Shown here piece by piece: positions 24,301 through 39,300 of a stretch of DNA of 64,000 nt (its first letter is position 1; the number at the start of each line of letters is the position of its first letter). The position numbers and the translations under genes are program-made. This DNA comes from Serilophus lunatus. Taxonomy: Eukaryota > Chordata > Aves > Passeriformes > Eurylaimidae. Location: positions 62,001 through 126,000 of the forward strand of contig VXBA01000678.1 of NCBI GenBank assembly GCA_013399895.1, in the 5' to 3' direction. Under the pieces are notes generated by a model, which saw only the letters and a list, made by a program, of their open reading frames with translations, was not told where the DNA came from and did not search any database.

Positions 24301-27300
24301 GATCTTGTTGTGCTTTTAGCACACTTGGATAATTCATAAGCGTAGAGATTAAAGTTTTTGTATTATGGCCCTTTCAGATTTTTTTTTTTTTTGTAACATG
24401 ATATCTTCTTCATGTTTCTTCATCTTTTACATCACCAGAGCATCTTCACACATTTACACTGGAAAATCCATTGCATGTGCATTTGAGTTTTTTCCTATCC
24501 CAAGTCCCTAATTTATTAATTATGTGTTGAAGCTTGTCAAGTGTACACGTTCAGATGATGCCAAAAAGGGTGCTTTATTTTGGTTTTTTGTGTTTTGTGG
24601 GGTTTTTTTCCAGCTTCATTGGACTCTAATCATATTACTTTCCTGTCCCAAACATCTGCATCTGCAGAATTATCAAAAATAGAGACTGGTAAATTGTATT
24701 TATGATACTTCCATAGCTTAGTATTTGCTTTTGCACGGACATTAGAGTTAGCACCTGTTTCCTCGGATCTCTTGATGTTGTCTGAAGTGGAATTTTGTCT
24801 ACAGTGTCTGATAGTTAGGGTCTATAGCTACACTGTAATTCTGTGGTGTAGAATCTAATAAAAAATAAATCACAGGCTTTAGTATTGTTTAGTGCCTTTT
24901 TAATCTGTAGAATACAAGGACCTAGGACAAGGACTAGATGGATTCATCATCTGTTAAAAAGATATATTCTTCATTGGAGCATTTTACCATATGGAGTTTT
25001 CTGCTAACCATATAATGGAAATTATTTTGCAGTTTTCTCTGTTTCTAAGCATTTTTGTTTCAAGCTACGTTCTTATTTCAAGATGAAATTTGTATTCATA
25101 GCAAAGGTATGGATGTGCAAGAGATGAGAAAGAAAATGTTCCTAAACCTGAGAGTTAGTGTTTCAAGAGTATTGGTTTGCATTTTCTGCCTCAGTCTGGC
25201 TTTATCACAGAAGTTGTGTTAATTTATATTATACCAATTTGATTAAAATATCACCATTAAATGGCAAATTGCATGATGTATAGTATATTAAAATCTGTAA
25301 CTCACAATACTGGCATCTGCTATGCTGAAACAAGCAAAGCTTTGGCAATAGAAATACTTGGTTGTAGAAATTAATGTTTGCATGTATTTAAAGTATGTAG
25401 ATCTCTTTCTACATGTGCAGGTGTAGTCAAAATCCAGGATTTTCCTGTTCCATGTGTACAGATCCATAGACTCCTGTTGAAAAGTCTGCTTTTAGAGGGA
25501 CTGCAGTTTCTGTCAGAGTGTGTCTACTAGGTTCATGTGGAATCTTGGAAACTTTGAGGTTTTGTTCCTTTCTTTTCGAGAAAGGAAATCTTGTTAAACC
25601 ATTGCAGTGGTGTTGGCATCTTGCAAAGCAAAGAAAAACAATCTTTACTCTTTCTGAATTTTTTTTCCCCTCCCTTTCTATGCCTGTGTCATATGAATCT
25701 ATCTCAGGGCTATTTACATTTTTCTGCAGTTACCAGTTCAGCTGACCTGGAAAAATCTATGCCTCCACTTTCCAGAACACCTCATGTGTTAACAACAACT
25801 ACGGGTAATAGTAACGCATTAGCTTTTCAGTTAAACCCTTTTTGGTATTTTAACATAAACTTTTGAAATCTTGTTAATCCCAGATATTTTGGTCATTTTC
25901 TGTGTTGTTTTCTGCTTGAGTCCTGTTCGTTAGTGTAGACAGACAAAGTACCCTTTTCTAGGTGACAACTTGTGCTTACTGCTGAGAAACTCCCCTGATA
26001 CTGCTTCTGATCTCACATTTGTTATTCAAAAAGCTACTAGGGCTATTTTGAGATCTAATTACATGACGTTATCTTTGTTTACTACTACTACTACTAACGA
26101 CTAAATCTTAATAAGAATCTTAAAATTACTTGTTTTTTTCTTACAAGCTTAATTGTGATGCACTTAGAAAGAACACACATTTATATACTGTATATTGTTT
26201 TACTAGCATTGGAAGCTTCTTGCTTTCCTATTTTTAACTGTTCAATGATTTTTTTAACTTTATTTTACTCTTATATTTCATTTGTGTATATGTACACAGA
26301 TTATATGACATTAAAAATCATTAACAAAATATTGACAGAAAGCAAAGCACTGAAGAGAATTAAAGCAGTCTTTTTTCACAGAAATATATTTGCAGTGCTT
26401 TTTAGTTTTCGTAGACTATACTTTTTCTGCCTTTTTTTTTGAGTGTTTTATCTTTATAACCATGGTGTTATAAGTTCTTTTATCTTTGTATTTTCTGGGT
26501 TGCTTTAAAATATGGGGGCCATGCTAACTAAAGTAATATTAGCTTCAGTTGACTGACACTTCAGTTTTAGTTCTCATTTTAATAACTAGCTTCAGCTCAC
26601 TCTCTAAACCAGCACTGCTCCATTACTGTGGTAAGGCATGCTTATGGTTGGTGGATGTCTGCATTGAAAATTAAGCATAGCCTATAACATTTTGTGTTCT
26701 TCTATACCTAAAAAAAACATGTGTGGAATTAATAATCAGAGATATTTTGACCTATTTTTTTATAGCTTTCAATGGTATTCAGCCTGTTCTTTCAAGCCCT
26801 GTGACACCTAGTAAGCTTGAAACAGCAGATGCTGGACCAGGTACAATAATCTCTAAATCGTTCTTAATTCAGTAGCTCAAACCTTGTTCTGAAACTCTCT
26901 GAAATTAATACACTGGCATGACTTTCAGTGCACATTTAGATTAGCCCCTAACAACTGAATCTTGAATTTATGTTGCTAATAATGGTTGAAATTAGTGCTT
27001 TCTCACAGTTATGATGCATATGGCAACTCATAGTCACGTGATTATCTTTCAGTATTTTGAAAAATATTCCACATAGATAATTGAGAAAACAGCATTTGTA
27101 CAATAGTTCTGAAAATAATGTGATGTGGTTTGTAGGCTGCATTTTATTGTTGTAGCCCTGTTAAAAATACTGAATAGTGTATTATTAACAGCATGAAATT
27201 GGTTAAGAGTTAGACACTCAATGTTTTTGGACTGATATCATGACTGGATCAGTTGCCAGCTTTTCTCTTTTTTTAATGTTTTAATGTCTGAATAATTGAT

Positions 27301-30300
27301 TGTTTAACATGTCCTTTTCATTAAATTCCTACATTTTGCACAATATCATCTCCCTTGAGTATTGGACCAGAACTCAGAATGTTCAAGAGCTCTACTTAAA
27401 ATCTTACTCAGCAGCGGTTGAAATCCAGACCACTTGCAATGAAGGCAGGAAGAAACAAACATCTAGAATTTCTGCACATCATAAATGTGCCAATTTATAG
27501 TGACTGAAGCTCTGTGCGGTTCTGAATTTCTCCCTAACGCATACTAACCTGTCCAAACATTACTGAAATATTTGTTGTTCTCATAAAAACAAATTTGGTT
27601 TTGCTTATGAAGGAAGAGTTTCTTCCATTAGCTCTTTGCTGTTTTATGACTGTCGTCATTTCTTCCAGCAGCAACAAGTGAATCCATTCTGGAATCTTTC
27701 ACACCTAAAACTTCTCGTCCTTTTCAATGGCCAAGGGTAACATTAGGTAACGTTGTTGTCACCCAGTGAAAAACTCTGTGTTTGTTTTGAGCACTTCATC
27801 CCATACGAATGCATTTCTTCAAGCGCATCATTTCACATGCATAAACATTCTTTTTCTTGGTTAGAGTGTCTTGCTCTTCCATTGTTCTTAGACTGATTGT
27901 TCTTGAGATATCTCTCTATGAGAACATAGTTCTGGATGATTTTACTGTCTCAGAAAAGTAAACTTGCCTCTTGCATGACAAAACACCATCATCCTCTTAT
28001 TAGACTGTCCTGTCTACATCTTTTACTCCCAATGCACACGCATGTGCTGATTGTGTCTGATATATAAAGCTTTCAAAATGAAAATTTTAATTATCTTTGA
28101 GTCACAGAATCTTATTTCTGATCAATGCACAGCATTTCAATATCACCTCCATTCCACACTTTAAAATCTGATTTCATCAGCTGGCTTTGACATTCCATAC
28201 TAAGTTGTCTTTTCTTCAATATAAACTTGTGACATGTGTTGTTTGTTGTGGGAAATGCTTGTTAAACAATTTTTGATTGCAAACTGAGCTCTTTCTTTCA
28301 GCTCCAAAAGAAATACCACTTATTCCTTCTAAACTGAAACCATCTGCTACCCCAGAAATACAACATGTGAAACCTGGTAATTGTGCACACCCATTTTTAC
28401 AAGTCGGTATGCAGAGAGATATTTTCACTAAAAGTATCTAAGCAACACTTCCTAAAAAGGACAGAAGCTTTGCAATACATAAGCATCCTGACTAGCTTAT
28501 CATTCTAAAATTGGTCATTTGATGTTTCCTAACATAAGGAATGAGAGATAAACTCATCAGGTTTATGTATTTGGGTCCAGTGGTAAAAATATAAGCAAAT
28601 TCTCTGGTATTGTAACCTTTCTAAAAGACTGGAAAGGAAAAAGTTCTTCTGGGTGGCACAGGGGTGTTCTAATATTATTTGTACAAGAAATATATGTTAT
28701 TATTATTTCTGTTATGTCCTTGGCCAATCCCTATCTCCCACTTTCATACTATGGCAAAGATAACATCTTTGCTAGTCCCAGTATTTTGTTGATTAAAAGT
28801 AAAGTACTGCTCATGTAATCCTCCTGTAGAGAACCCAATGGAAAACATTGCCATTTTAGTGGAAATAGATCTTTCTCAAAGAAGATGGGGAAACACGAGA
28901 CCCGTTCTTGAACACAAGAACATTTTCATTGTGTTGCGTCTTTTTTTCTTTTCTGTTTTTGATAAAAAAATGGACATCTCTACTAACCTTCTTCTTATTT
29001 GGGATTAAGGGAAACTAATTTTCCTCCTTAAGTGATTCAGATGCTGGAACAATAAATATTATGATATGGATAACTAGAGCCCTAAAATGTTTCTGTTCTC
29101 ATGTCTTATAAACAGACAGGTCAGTAAAAAAATCAGGAGTCGTCTTTGTTGTCTTACACCTCTCTCACAATTAGCTACAGGTACTGACTTAAGATTTTCA
29201 GAAAGATTTTGACATTTGAAAGTTTCCTTTTTCCTATAGCTTCTCTGTTATTTGTTATGGATTACATTCTTTTCTTTAGTCAAAAACCTCCTCCATCCCT
29301 TCTTAATATTCTCTCACAACATAAAATAAATCTACTTGCTGATTGAATCAAATAACAGATTAAAAACATCCTGAGAACGTAAGTATGGGGAAGGAGCCTT
29401 AGAAGCAGACTCTGACACGTGTGCAATTTCATAGGAAAAAAACCTAAAAGGGGGGTGTAGGTATTGCACATAAGAGTGAGACTTATCTAGACTGTCTAAA
29501 AAAACAACTCCCCTGAACTATTGGAATGATAACACTCTTGGCTTACTGCTGATACTTCTACTGATCGATTCGATTATACTTAAATTTTTCTTTTTTAGCA
29601 CCTAAACCACCAGTTTTGGAGCCTAAAACTTCTCGACCTGTTGAACAGCCAAAAGCAACCCTAGGTAATCCATGTTTCTATAGCTGTTGGTCACTATTTT
29701 TTGCAGTTCAAGCCACAGTTTGTTACTTCATCTCATAGCTTTTATGGTATTTAATCTATTTCTCCAAAAGAGGAAAAAAATTAAGAGGTAAGCATTCAGA
29801 AATGTTTTACTGAACTTAGGAGAAAAACAAACTTTTTTTTCATACAGTTGCTCTAGTTCTATAGTACAGTACATTTTTTGGGAGCAGAATTTTCTTTCAT
29901 TTCTTTGGGAGTTTTTCTCCACCAACACTCTCTACCTTCACAGAATAATAACGAACCTGTTGGAAATACAATTGAAAAGCACTAGGCACTAGGTGAATGT
30001 GTTAATTCTACTGTTCATGAATCCTCCTGAATGTCATTTTGGCTTGAAAAACACCTCCCAGTCACTTAGTGTCTCACTCTGCTCTGTTGTTTCTGTAAAT
30101 ATCAAATGCTTTTCCACTGTATCCATTGCTATGGAACATCTTATTGAAGAGCAGTCTCATAGCACTGCTTTCTAAAAATGAACAAAATTACTGACTATAC
30201 TGTCTGAAACTGACCTTAAACTTTATTTGAGATCAGACTAACAGTCAGATTAGCTAATTACAGTTTCAGCTCATGCATGTTCAGGGTAAAAGGGTTTCCA

Positions 30301-33300
30301 GGACTGATTGTTCTTAATTTTTACCAGTTACATGACAATATTTCTATGCTACTCATTAGCAATTCGATGACCACAGTTAGGAAGCAATTCCATTTTTTAT
30401 TATTGTTTCCATGTTTTTCCAGCTGCCTGCCAGAATTTTTTTTTACAGTGCTGAAAACTGAGCACATATTTGAATATTTTGTCTATTTTTGTCTCCTGAT
30501 GGCTTAAAATTGACTTGGAATTCAAAAGGATAAACAGCACTGTTGTTTTACCTCTTAGGTATCTTGCAAAAATGAATTTGTTAACTTAATGAGAGAAAGA
30601 TTAGAATGTGATTGCAGGCTACAATTACTTATCCTAAATGTAATTACTCACTTTTACAGTGAAGAACAAGCAGGGATTTTGCTGGGCTAATCAAGTCTTA
30701 GGTTTCTGAGAAGCCTTCTTGGGATATCTGATTTTGCCATTTCATTTGCTTTTGCTCCTAGTAGTCATTTTTTGCGTCATTTCATTTTTATGTGATACAG
30801 TGGAAAGGATAAACTTATAATACAGTGTATTTCTTTCAGCTCCTAAGGAAGCAAAACTCACACCTTCTGCATCTAAACCTAGACCATCTGGCAGACCCAA
30901 AAAGCCACGAACTAAACCTGGTAACTAACTTCCATAGCAAGCATTGTCATAGTGTATCACTTAAGTAGTGCATTTTAGCTTGAATTTATTCTGTGTGAAG
31001 TTCAGCACTTAAGTATTAGAAAGATGAGGAATTCCTCATTTTGTATTGAATCCAAAAATAAAATTAAAAAAAGAAGCAAAACAAGCCCAGCATTGAAACA
31101 AATTGTTTTCCTGCTTTTCATTTCAAAATAACAAGTTTTCCAATTTAGTTCAGTATAGGGTTCAGAAAATGAAAATTCTCCTGCTTTGCTGATGAGTATA
31201 GCATCCTACACAGAACTGCAGGATTTGTATCAATTCAGTGATCATCAATGCATATGTAGGCTTAACTGAAACTGTGGAAACAACAGCGGAATTCTATTCT
31301 GAACTTTGGTAAAGGCATATTTTACGATCTCAAATGAAATAACATTCCCACTGGTGAATGTATGGCAGAGAATAAAATACATCTGGCATTTTCTGGATCT
31401 GAAGAATAAGGAAATACAATTATAAAAAGTGTTACATGGTTACATGTTTCTAGTGTTACATGGTTTGCAATGAAGTTAAAAAGCTTAAAATTGCATAATT
31501 GCTTATTGTAAGAATATATTGCTTAATTCTGGAAGAGATCAGACAATTTTATTAAATTCTTTCCAGATTATCTGAAAATTATTTTTGCTCATAAAAAGAA
31601 ATTGCTCTCTTCAGACCAAATTATTCCCTGTGAAGCTTGTTAACTGGATGATACTTATGACTTGGAAATGTCTCAAAGTAGTGTGCATAATTAATTTTTC
31701 ATGCCAATTACAGCTCATACATAATTTTTAGTGTAGGAAATCCAGTATTGTATTACAAGAATAATTACTTTTGTGTCTGCTGTAGATGCTATGTCTGAAT
31801 ATAGATCTGAATCCTGCATGTTGTTTTTTGAAATGGCAGAGAAAAAAAAACCCAACTCATTTGGAAACTGTTGCATGAGATTGTCCATCCTTGGACGGCC
31901 AAGATCAAGAATTTATACTGATGTTTTCACACTGAATGGCTATATATAAAGTTTCTATATGACTAGAAAGTAGCATGATTCTGTATTTGTACTCATGCCT
32001 CTCACTTGTCCTTTCCCTGTAAGTGTTCTTCCTAAATGAACAGGGGAATTCCTAAAACACATTTTCTAATCATGATAAAGCTTGCTACGATTTTCCTGTA
32101 AATCGTTATTTGTGAAATGAGCACGTGTTCTGATGTGACAAATTATCATATTCTTGTTCAGAAAATATTATTTGGGGCATAAAAATGCAGTGCTTGGGGA
32201 GAACCTGGTTTTTGGATAGGTGGCAAGATGGTCAAAGACCAGAATGTTTCAGCTCACTTTGGAGTTCAACATAAACTAAAAATTTATGTCATGACAGTGG
32301 TTGTCACCTTTCCTTAACAGCGAATCAAAGTAATGAAGAATATGTGCCAAATTCATACTTGATCAGTGATTTACTAATGACCCACTTTGTGTCAAACAGA
32401 GATCTTGAAAATTAATTTTAGCTCTCGTTAATATGACTTTTTTGCTGTTTCAAGTAAAGTGTCTTTTTTTTTTAATGGAGGAAAAAACGTCATTTAAAAA
32501 AACCATAAATATATAAACAATTTTTAGTTTTTCCAACCAACAAACTATACATTCTAGTAAAGTTCACAGCTCCATTCTTTTTCTTGATATTTGGGAAATT
32601 GAATCTGTTACCTGAAAGAAAAAGTTTTTGTTGCCAATGTTGACGTGCCCAGCCATTGCCCTCACTTGTACTATTGTTAGCATGAGCACCTCTATCTAAA
32701 TATACAAGTTCTCCATTTTTCAAGAAAGGAAGTTATAATGCACCCAACTCCACTGCAACACCTTCTTTCCAGAAAAGTTTTGCAATATCTATTAATAATT
32801 GTGCTAAAGAAATTTTGGAGTAGTTTGCTTTCTTAGAGTAGTGGCAATAGTATCAAATACATGAACCATTAATTAGAAAAAGATGTCAGTAATTAAATGA
32901 GGGGAAAATTAAAATGTTAAAATAATTCAGTCTTTTAAACACAATCCTCACAGACATAATGCCCTCACTGCAAGCCTTCATGTTGGGAAAAAGAGACTTT
33001 TAAATGAATAAAGTGATTTTTTTATCTCAACTTACAGTTTTGGAAGTGTTAGATCTCAAATTTTGTTGTATTTAAATATGTTAGGTAAGTTCCTTGAAAT
33101 AAGTGCATTTGTGAGTCTTAAATTGCCCAAAAATACAGCTTGAGACACATTGCACAGTATTCATCAATCCCTTTTTCTTTCCTAGTTAAAATCTGTGTTG
33201 GGAGGTTTGAAGGTTTGGATAAACACAAAGGATACTTAGTTATAGTAGATTTATTTAAGAGTGAAAATGGACTTCAGTTGTAAAGTCATGCTAATACTAA

Positions 33301-36300
33301 ATAATTCTACCAACTTTGACTTCAACTTTGTGTTTATATTTTTCAGAGTCTTTGGAGTTTGATCATTTAAAACCAAATTAGGTACTTGAGATAGAAAGCT
33401 TGATAACTTGATTAATTATCTGTTGCACTAGATGATCTACTGGGATCTTCAGCTTTGCTTTCAGCAACTTTACAGTTATTTACAGCCAAAGTCTTTCATA
33501 TCTAACCTTTGCATCACTACAGAAGAAACTCAGGAAAATTAATAGAAAAATTTGCCAAAGAAAATTAATTTCTCTGGATCTGTTTCTTTATAGTGGTCTG
33601 CATCCACAAAGAGGAAAAAAAAACCAAACCCTTGGCAAAATAGGAAGGTGAAGATTTAGAGAGCTCCTCTGCTGTTGTGTTCCTGCAGCATAAAGGCACT
33701 TATTATTTGCTAAGACGTTGCACAGGGTAGTTACAAACATTTGGCAAATTTATCATTTATACAGTTTTTCCAAATAATTAGGAGGAGATGGATTTTTACT
33801 GGGAAGCAAGAGCAGCTGAGCCATACCAGCAGCATAAAAACAGATATAGAAGCATCTATATTTCTCTCAAGAAAATTCTCTTTATTCCAGCAGCAACCAT
33901 TCCAGTGTCAGTCACTACTAGGAGTCCCTACATATATGAACGTCCAAAGACTGCAGAGGGTAATGATTCTGAGTCATCTTTAGTCATTCTTCTTTTCATT
34001 GGTCTAATAATATGTGCAGTTGAAAACACCATTTCCTGTAGACTTCTTGAATATTCATATGTGGTCCAAACCCAACAAATGGAAACATAATCTTGTGTTA
34101 TATTAAACACCATCTAAAATGGTCTTTTATTATTTCTTCATGTTCCTAGCATGGAGATGTCTTCTAAGAGATAGCATATCCTTTCGAAGGTATCTACTTA
34201 GAAGCTTCAATTACATCAGTAGAAGATAGAATATAAATTATTGCAATAATAAAGACTTCATGGAATATAGAAATAAAAAAATAATGTCATTAATCTAAAA
34301 ATTACATTTAAAACTACAAACTGCTAAACAATTTCTGCAGAAGGATGAGTTCTTTGTTGCACATAATAAAACATTGCTTGATAATTTCTCAAATTTATGG
34401 AAAATATTGCATCTCTTCAATTCATGAAAAATTGTGTTCCATTTAAAAGAAAAAAATATTTTTAATGAGGTGGAAAGTTTATATAAAATCATGTATTATA
34501 TTACCTTTTTATTATGGAAATATATATTATCTGTTTAAGAAATAAGTTTTCTTATGTGGACAAGAACAAAGGCATCCTTTGCAGTAAGCCTTAAATGCTA
34601 TATCTAATTCAAAGGAAAACTTGAGTCACTGTTTGCATTTGCTGTGCAGATTGCATTTCAAAAAGGACTTCAAGATGTTTTCAGTATTACAGCTTTGCTC
34701 TTTAAAACATGGATGAAGTTGATTACATAAATAATACTTCATTGAACAAGGACAGCTTTAAGCCCCAAATTAAATTATTTGATAAAATAGAAACAATTTG
34801 TTTCGGTTAACTAGCAGCAAATCACTTATTGTTTTCAACTGCAAAAAGTTCTGCATCATGAAATACTCTCAAAACTCCTCTAATAACATTGACTTTTCAA
34901 GGTCAATATTGGATAACAACGTTTTTTAGCATCATCTGTTAAGTCCCTTTTCTTTGGCTTTTGACTAAACTATGAGAAGTTAATTTTGCTGCAGAAGAAC
35001 ATCCAGCTCTTTGGTTATCTCTTTAACAAAGGCTCTGTCTGTTTTGCCCATATCCAACAATATTTCATGCATTAAACACAGAGTATTGTTTCTTTTTGCA
35101 TGATTATACATGCTATGAACTGAAGGTGATTTCCTAGACTTCATTTCTTCAATGCTGAATATGACTGTGATTCTCCTATAGGACACCATTTACTTTAAGC
35201 TTAAATACTGGTTTTCACTGGCCCACTTTTTCCAGGTGTCATTCCATAGATTTGAAGCACAAATAATCTGTTAAAAGTGAAACATCTCAAGCTAAATATG
35301 ATAGGGTAATTCTTATGTAATGGTACACTTTGAGGCTTGCTATTAGTGAAGAGAGTAAAGAAGAGAAAAGCTTCAATTTTTTTCTCCTCTAGGAGGGGAG
35401 AAGAGTCGCTCATTATTTTGGGATAATATTTGTACAAAAAGAAATCAAATTACTTCAGAAAACAATATGCAGACCTTAATCTCAATCTGTAGAATTTAAA
35501 TTTATTATCTGAAATTGTTTTGTTCTTTTTAAGAATTCACTGATTTTTCAAAGGCAATCTGAATATAGAAATTAGAATTTTGTATAAAAAGATTATGAAT
35601 TTGAAGGCAGTTGATGAGCTTGAATAATGGCAAAGTCATTGCAAATGAGGGATATATAGTGAGAACATTAGAAAAATTAGTGACAATTTTGAGTTTTCTA
35701 TAGAGTATCTGGCCATTATCAATAGAAGTTAATACTGGTGGTTTTGGTATTTTTTCTTCATTTGCAGCAATACTAATACTATGGAATATTATACTGTGAA
35801 TGTTAACAGATATGTAAGAAGTACTGTATTATCAAAAGCATCAGTTACAATCAAAGTTTTGTAGTTTTACTTATTATGAAGCCCATTTTTAAAATTGGTA
35901 GATGAGTAAGAGGGTTTGGGAGGTAAATGATTATGGATTATAGAGAAGGTTCCATCTTTAGGTGAGTGTGTCTTTATGTTATATGCTATGTTAGCTGTTA
36001 CTGCCTTGGATGGGAAGAGTTTCTGCATTAGTATTTGAATAATTTTTTATTTTTATATATATTTTTTTATTTGAATGTATTTTTTTTACTTCCAGGAAAT
36101 TTTCTTTGGATTCTGCCATTTTGTAATCTTTTTTCCCAATTTGACATAGTTTGTGGGGAGAAAAAGGCCGTGATATATTGGCTTTGTTGTCTGAATTGTT
36201 AGAGGATATAATGACAAAAATCTAAGAGGCCTTATGAAAACAAGTTTTTTCAGATAATTAATAAGTATAACTGTATCAATAGCAGCCTTTTAGTCCTCAA

Positions 36301-39300
36301 TTACTCACCTTAGAGGAAAAATTCAACAGTTTTGTCATGGTCAACAAGCCACTTTCAATTACTAACAGACTTGAATTTGGGGATTCCTGATACTTTTGTA
36401 TATCAAGAGTCCCTTGACACAGTTGAGTGCTCTGACCTCATCTCTTGCTTGTTCTAAAACTTACTGATTTCTATCCTCATATTTTCCCTTCTACTGCCAT
36501 CAAGTTTACCCAATTATATATTTCTTATTTAACCTGTATTATTAAGAAAATTAATCGTCTGTGGTTTTGAAAAGAAAAAGTTAATTTGAAGATCCACATT
36601 ACTGTGGTGTCGTATTAGCACCTGCCTTTATACTTACCAGTGGAATAATTTTAAGGTTCCGGAGTATGTTCCACACTTATCTTGTCACACTGTTTCTGTT
36701 GCAGCCTTGGAACCTATTACACTTAGAATTGAACCACCAAGGTCAACGATAGGTAATGATATCTCCTTGGTCAGCTGTTGTGTTTGCTTTTTTTCCAACA
36801 CAGAAAGCATCACTGAAGTTAATTACCTCATGCCTTAAGATTATTTAATTTAACTTTATTTTTCTTTTAGGTAATTCTCTTGCTTGGCATTCACAATCGT
36901 TGGGCTTATTGCTCTTTTCACAGCTGGAATGTCTCCTGTTTTTTAAGATAATTATGCTGGCAGCTCTGAATCACCTCTCTCATTGTTATGCTTGTTTGTG
37001 CTTGTTCTAGTTCTTATTAAAACAAAAAAACAAACGTTAAAAAAAGCCCCACAGCACTACAACAAAAAAGCTTTAGCTTCAAAAATTAATAAAATTCCAC
37101 TTTCTTGCTTAGATTGTTGTAAATACATGGAGAATATTACCTGATTTTCTACTTCCTATAGAGACTTCTCTTCTTTGTTGCAGGTGTATGGTTTCTGTGC
37201 TTGTGTGTTCAACTGGTATCAGATACTAACTGCTGTGCAATTTAACCAACTTAGTACCCACTTTTTTTCTTCCAGCTGCAAGGGAGACTCCACGTGTTCC
37301 TTCTAAACCCAAAACTTCACCCAAACCTCATATACCACAGGCCAAAGATGGTAAACTGCTTTGTGATTGTTTCTATTGCGGTTATGTTGGATTGAAATGT
37401 ATTTCTCAGCAGCTGTTTGGTTATCTGAGCCAGTTAAAATACAGTGGGTTTCTGTTCTGCTGTGTTCAGCAATTTATTTGCAATTTTCAGGAGTAGTAAT
37501 ACTCAGTAGGTACTTTTCAACATGCAAAAGAATAAATCTCTGCTGCTTCGTGCCAACAGCATGAGAAGAATTTTGTTACACTCAGATGAGCCCTTCTAAC
37601 TATAGCAAATGCCAAGGAACTAAAGTATGCCCTGTGGCTACTTGGGTGGTACAATTATTTTCCACATTGCTTTGCTTTGTTAAAATAAATGATTTTAAGT
37701 AACAATAATTTAATTTCATGACATTATTATTTTCTGCACAAGAGAGTAAATTGCCCAGTACATAGTTAGTGTTTGTTGATAAATATTTATTGGTGTTAAT
37801 GATCATTAAAGCTGTATTCCAAAATACTGGATTTTTATGTCATTAAATGTGAGTGCAGTTGAATTCAGTAGTAGGCAGAAAAAATTACTTTCTGTCCCCT
37901 ACTATTCAGTTGGTGAGATTAACAGAAAATTCCGTGAATATACAACATTGACGTATAGAATATCAACATTTTGTCATACAAATGTTACAAGGTTGTACTC
38001 TTCTGTGTTTAAAGGAACCAAAACCAAACCAACAAACAAAAAACCAACCAACAACTTATTGTTTCTTCAAGAATCTGGAATGCACAGAACTTTTTCTTCA
38101 GCACCATCCACTTATCTTGTGATTGCCTTAAAAGACCCAAAGAAATTTCTTTTTTTTAATTGTCATCCATGCTTAAGAAATGACACAGAGAGACATACCA
38201 TCATTTTCACTGCCTTATGGCTCCTAAACACAGAGTTCTAATTTAGATCCATACCATTTTAGAGAGAATTATGTGATCATGTAACATAATACACCATAGA
38301 GCTCTTTAATAATATGACATCCAGTAAAAAAGCAAGTAGTCTCTGATTACAGTTGTTTATATAAACCGCATTTGAAATACACCATAAAAGTTAGAGATTA
38401 GTGTCTCTAGAAAGTAATTTTTGAATAACATAATGGTATGTATTTAGGTATCTCATTGAAGTCCTTGGGAGAACAAAGCTCACATTATCTTCTCAGAGAC
38501 TTCTTTTTATGTAACTGTTTCTGTATGAGGCAGTATACATAGTATGTTATTCAGAATGCAATTACTAAACAAGTAATACTAATTGTAAGTGGAGTTATTC
38601 TTCTCAGCTTTCAAAATGTCTTTTATATTTTGTTTCTGATATAATATTGCAATCTATAACACTTAGAACTGATCATCTAAAACCAACAATAGATAACAGT
38701 CATACCTACAGAGTAAATCACCTGGGGACCATCACATCTACATTTTTTCTCAATGTACGCTGAGCATCACAAGCTCATCTTCATTGCATGACACTGTCAT
38801 AGCTTTTTACTATTGAATTTAATCCTCTGAATGGGTTTTTTTGTGATTTTACACTAACAATTCATAATCATCTTTTTCTTTTTTTTTCTCACACAAATAT
38901 GTTCTGCATAGTGGATGGAAGCACCACAATCTATCTTAGACTACTTGTCTCTATATTCAGTTTCTATCATGTGCTACTTCACCTTTTATACTGGTCCATC
39001 CATACTGGCCTTGTTTTTTGTTATCCTGTTACAGAGGTTCTTCATTAACACTGTTTTTTCATGTTTTCATATTTCTCAATCACTCAAGCTTTTTGTGTTG
39101 CCAGAGGATCCCAAAAGCATATGTCCTTTTTAAATATTATGCCTTCTGTCAGTATAATTTCTTGAATTTTTTTTTCAGTTCCTAAGGAACCACAGCACGT
39201 TCCTTCCAAGCCTAGAACATCACCAGGCTCAGAGGTGGCACAAACAAAACCTGGTAAGTACATTGTTTCTTTACCATATCATATCATATGTGTGTCTTAT

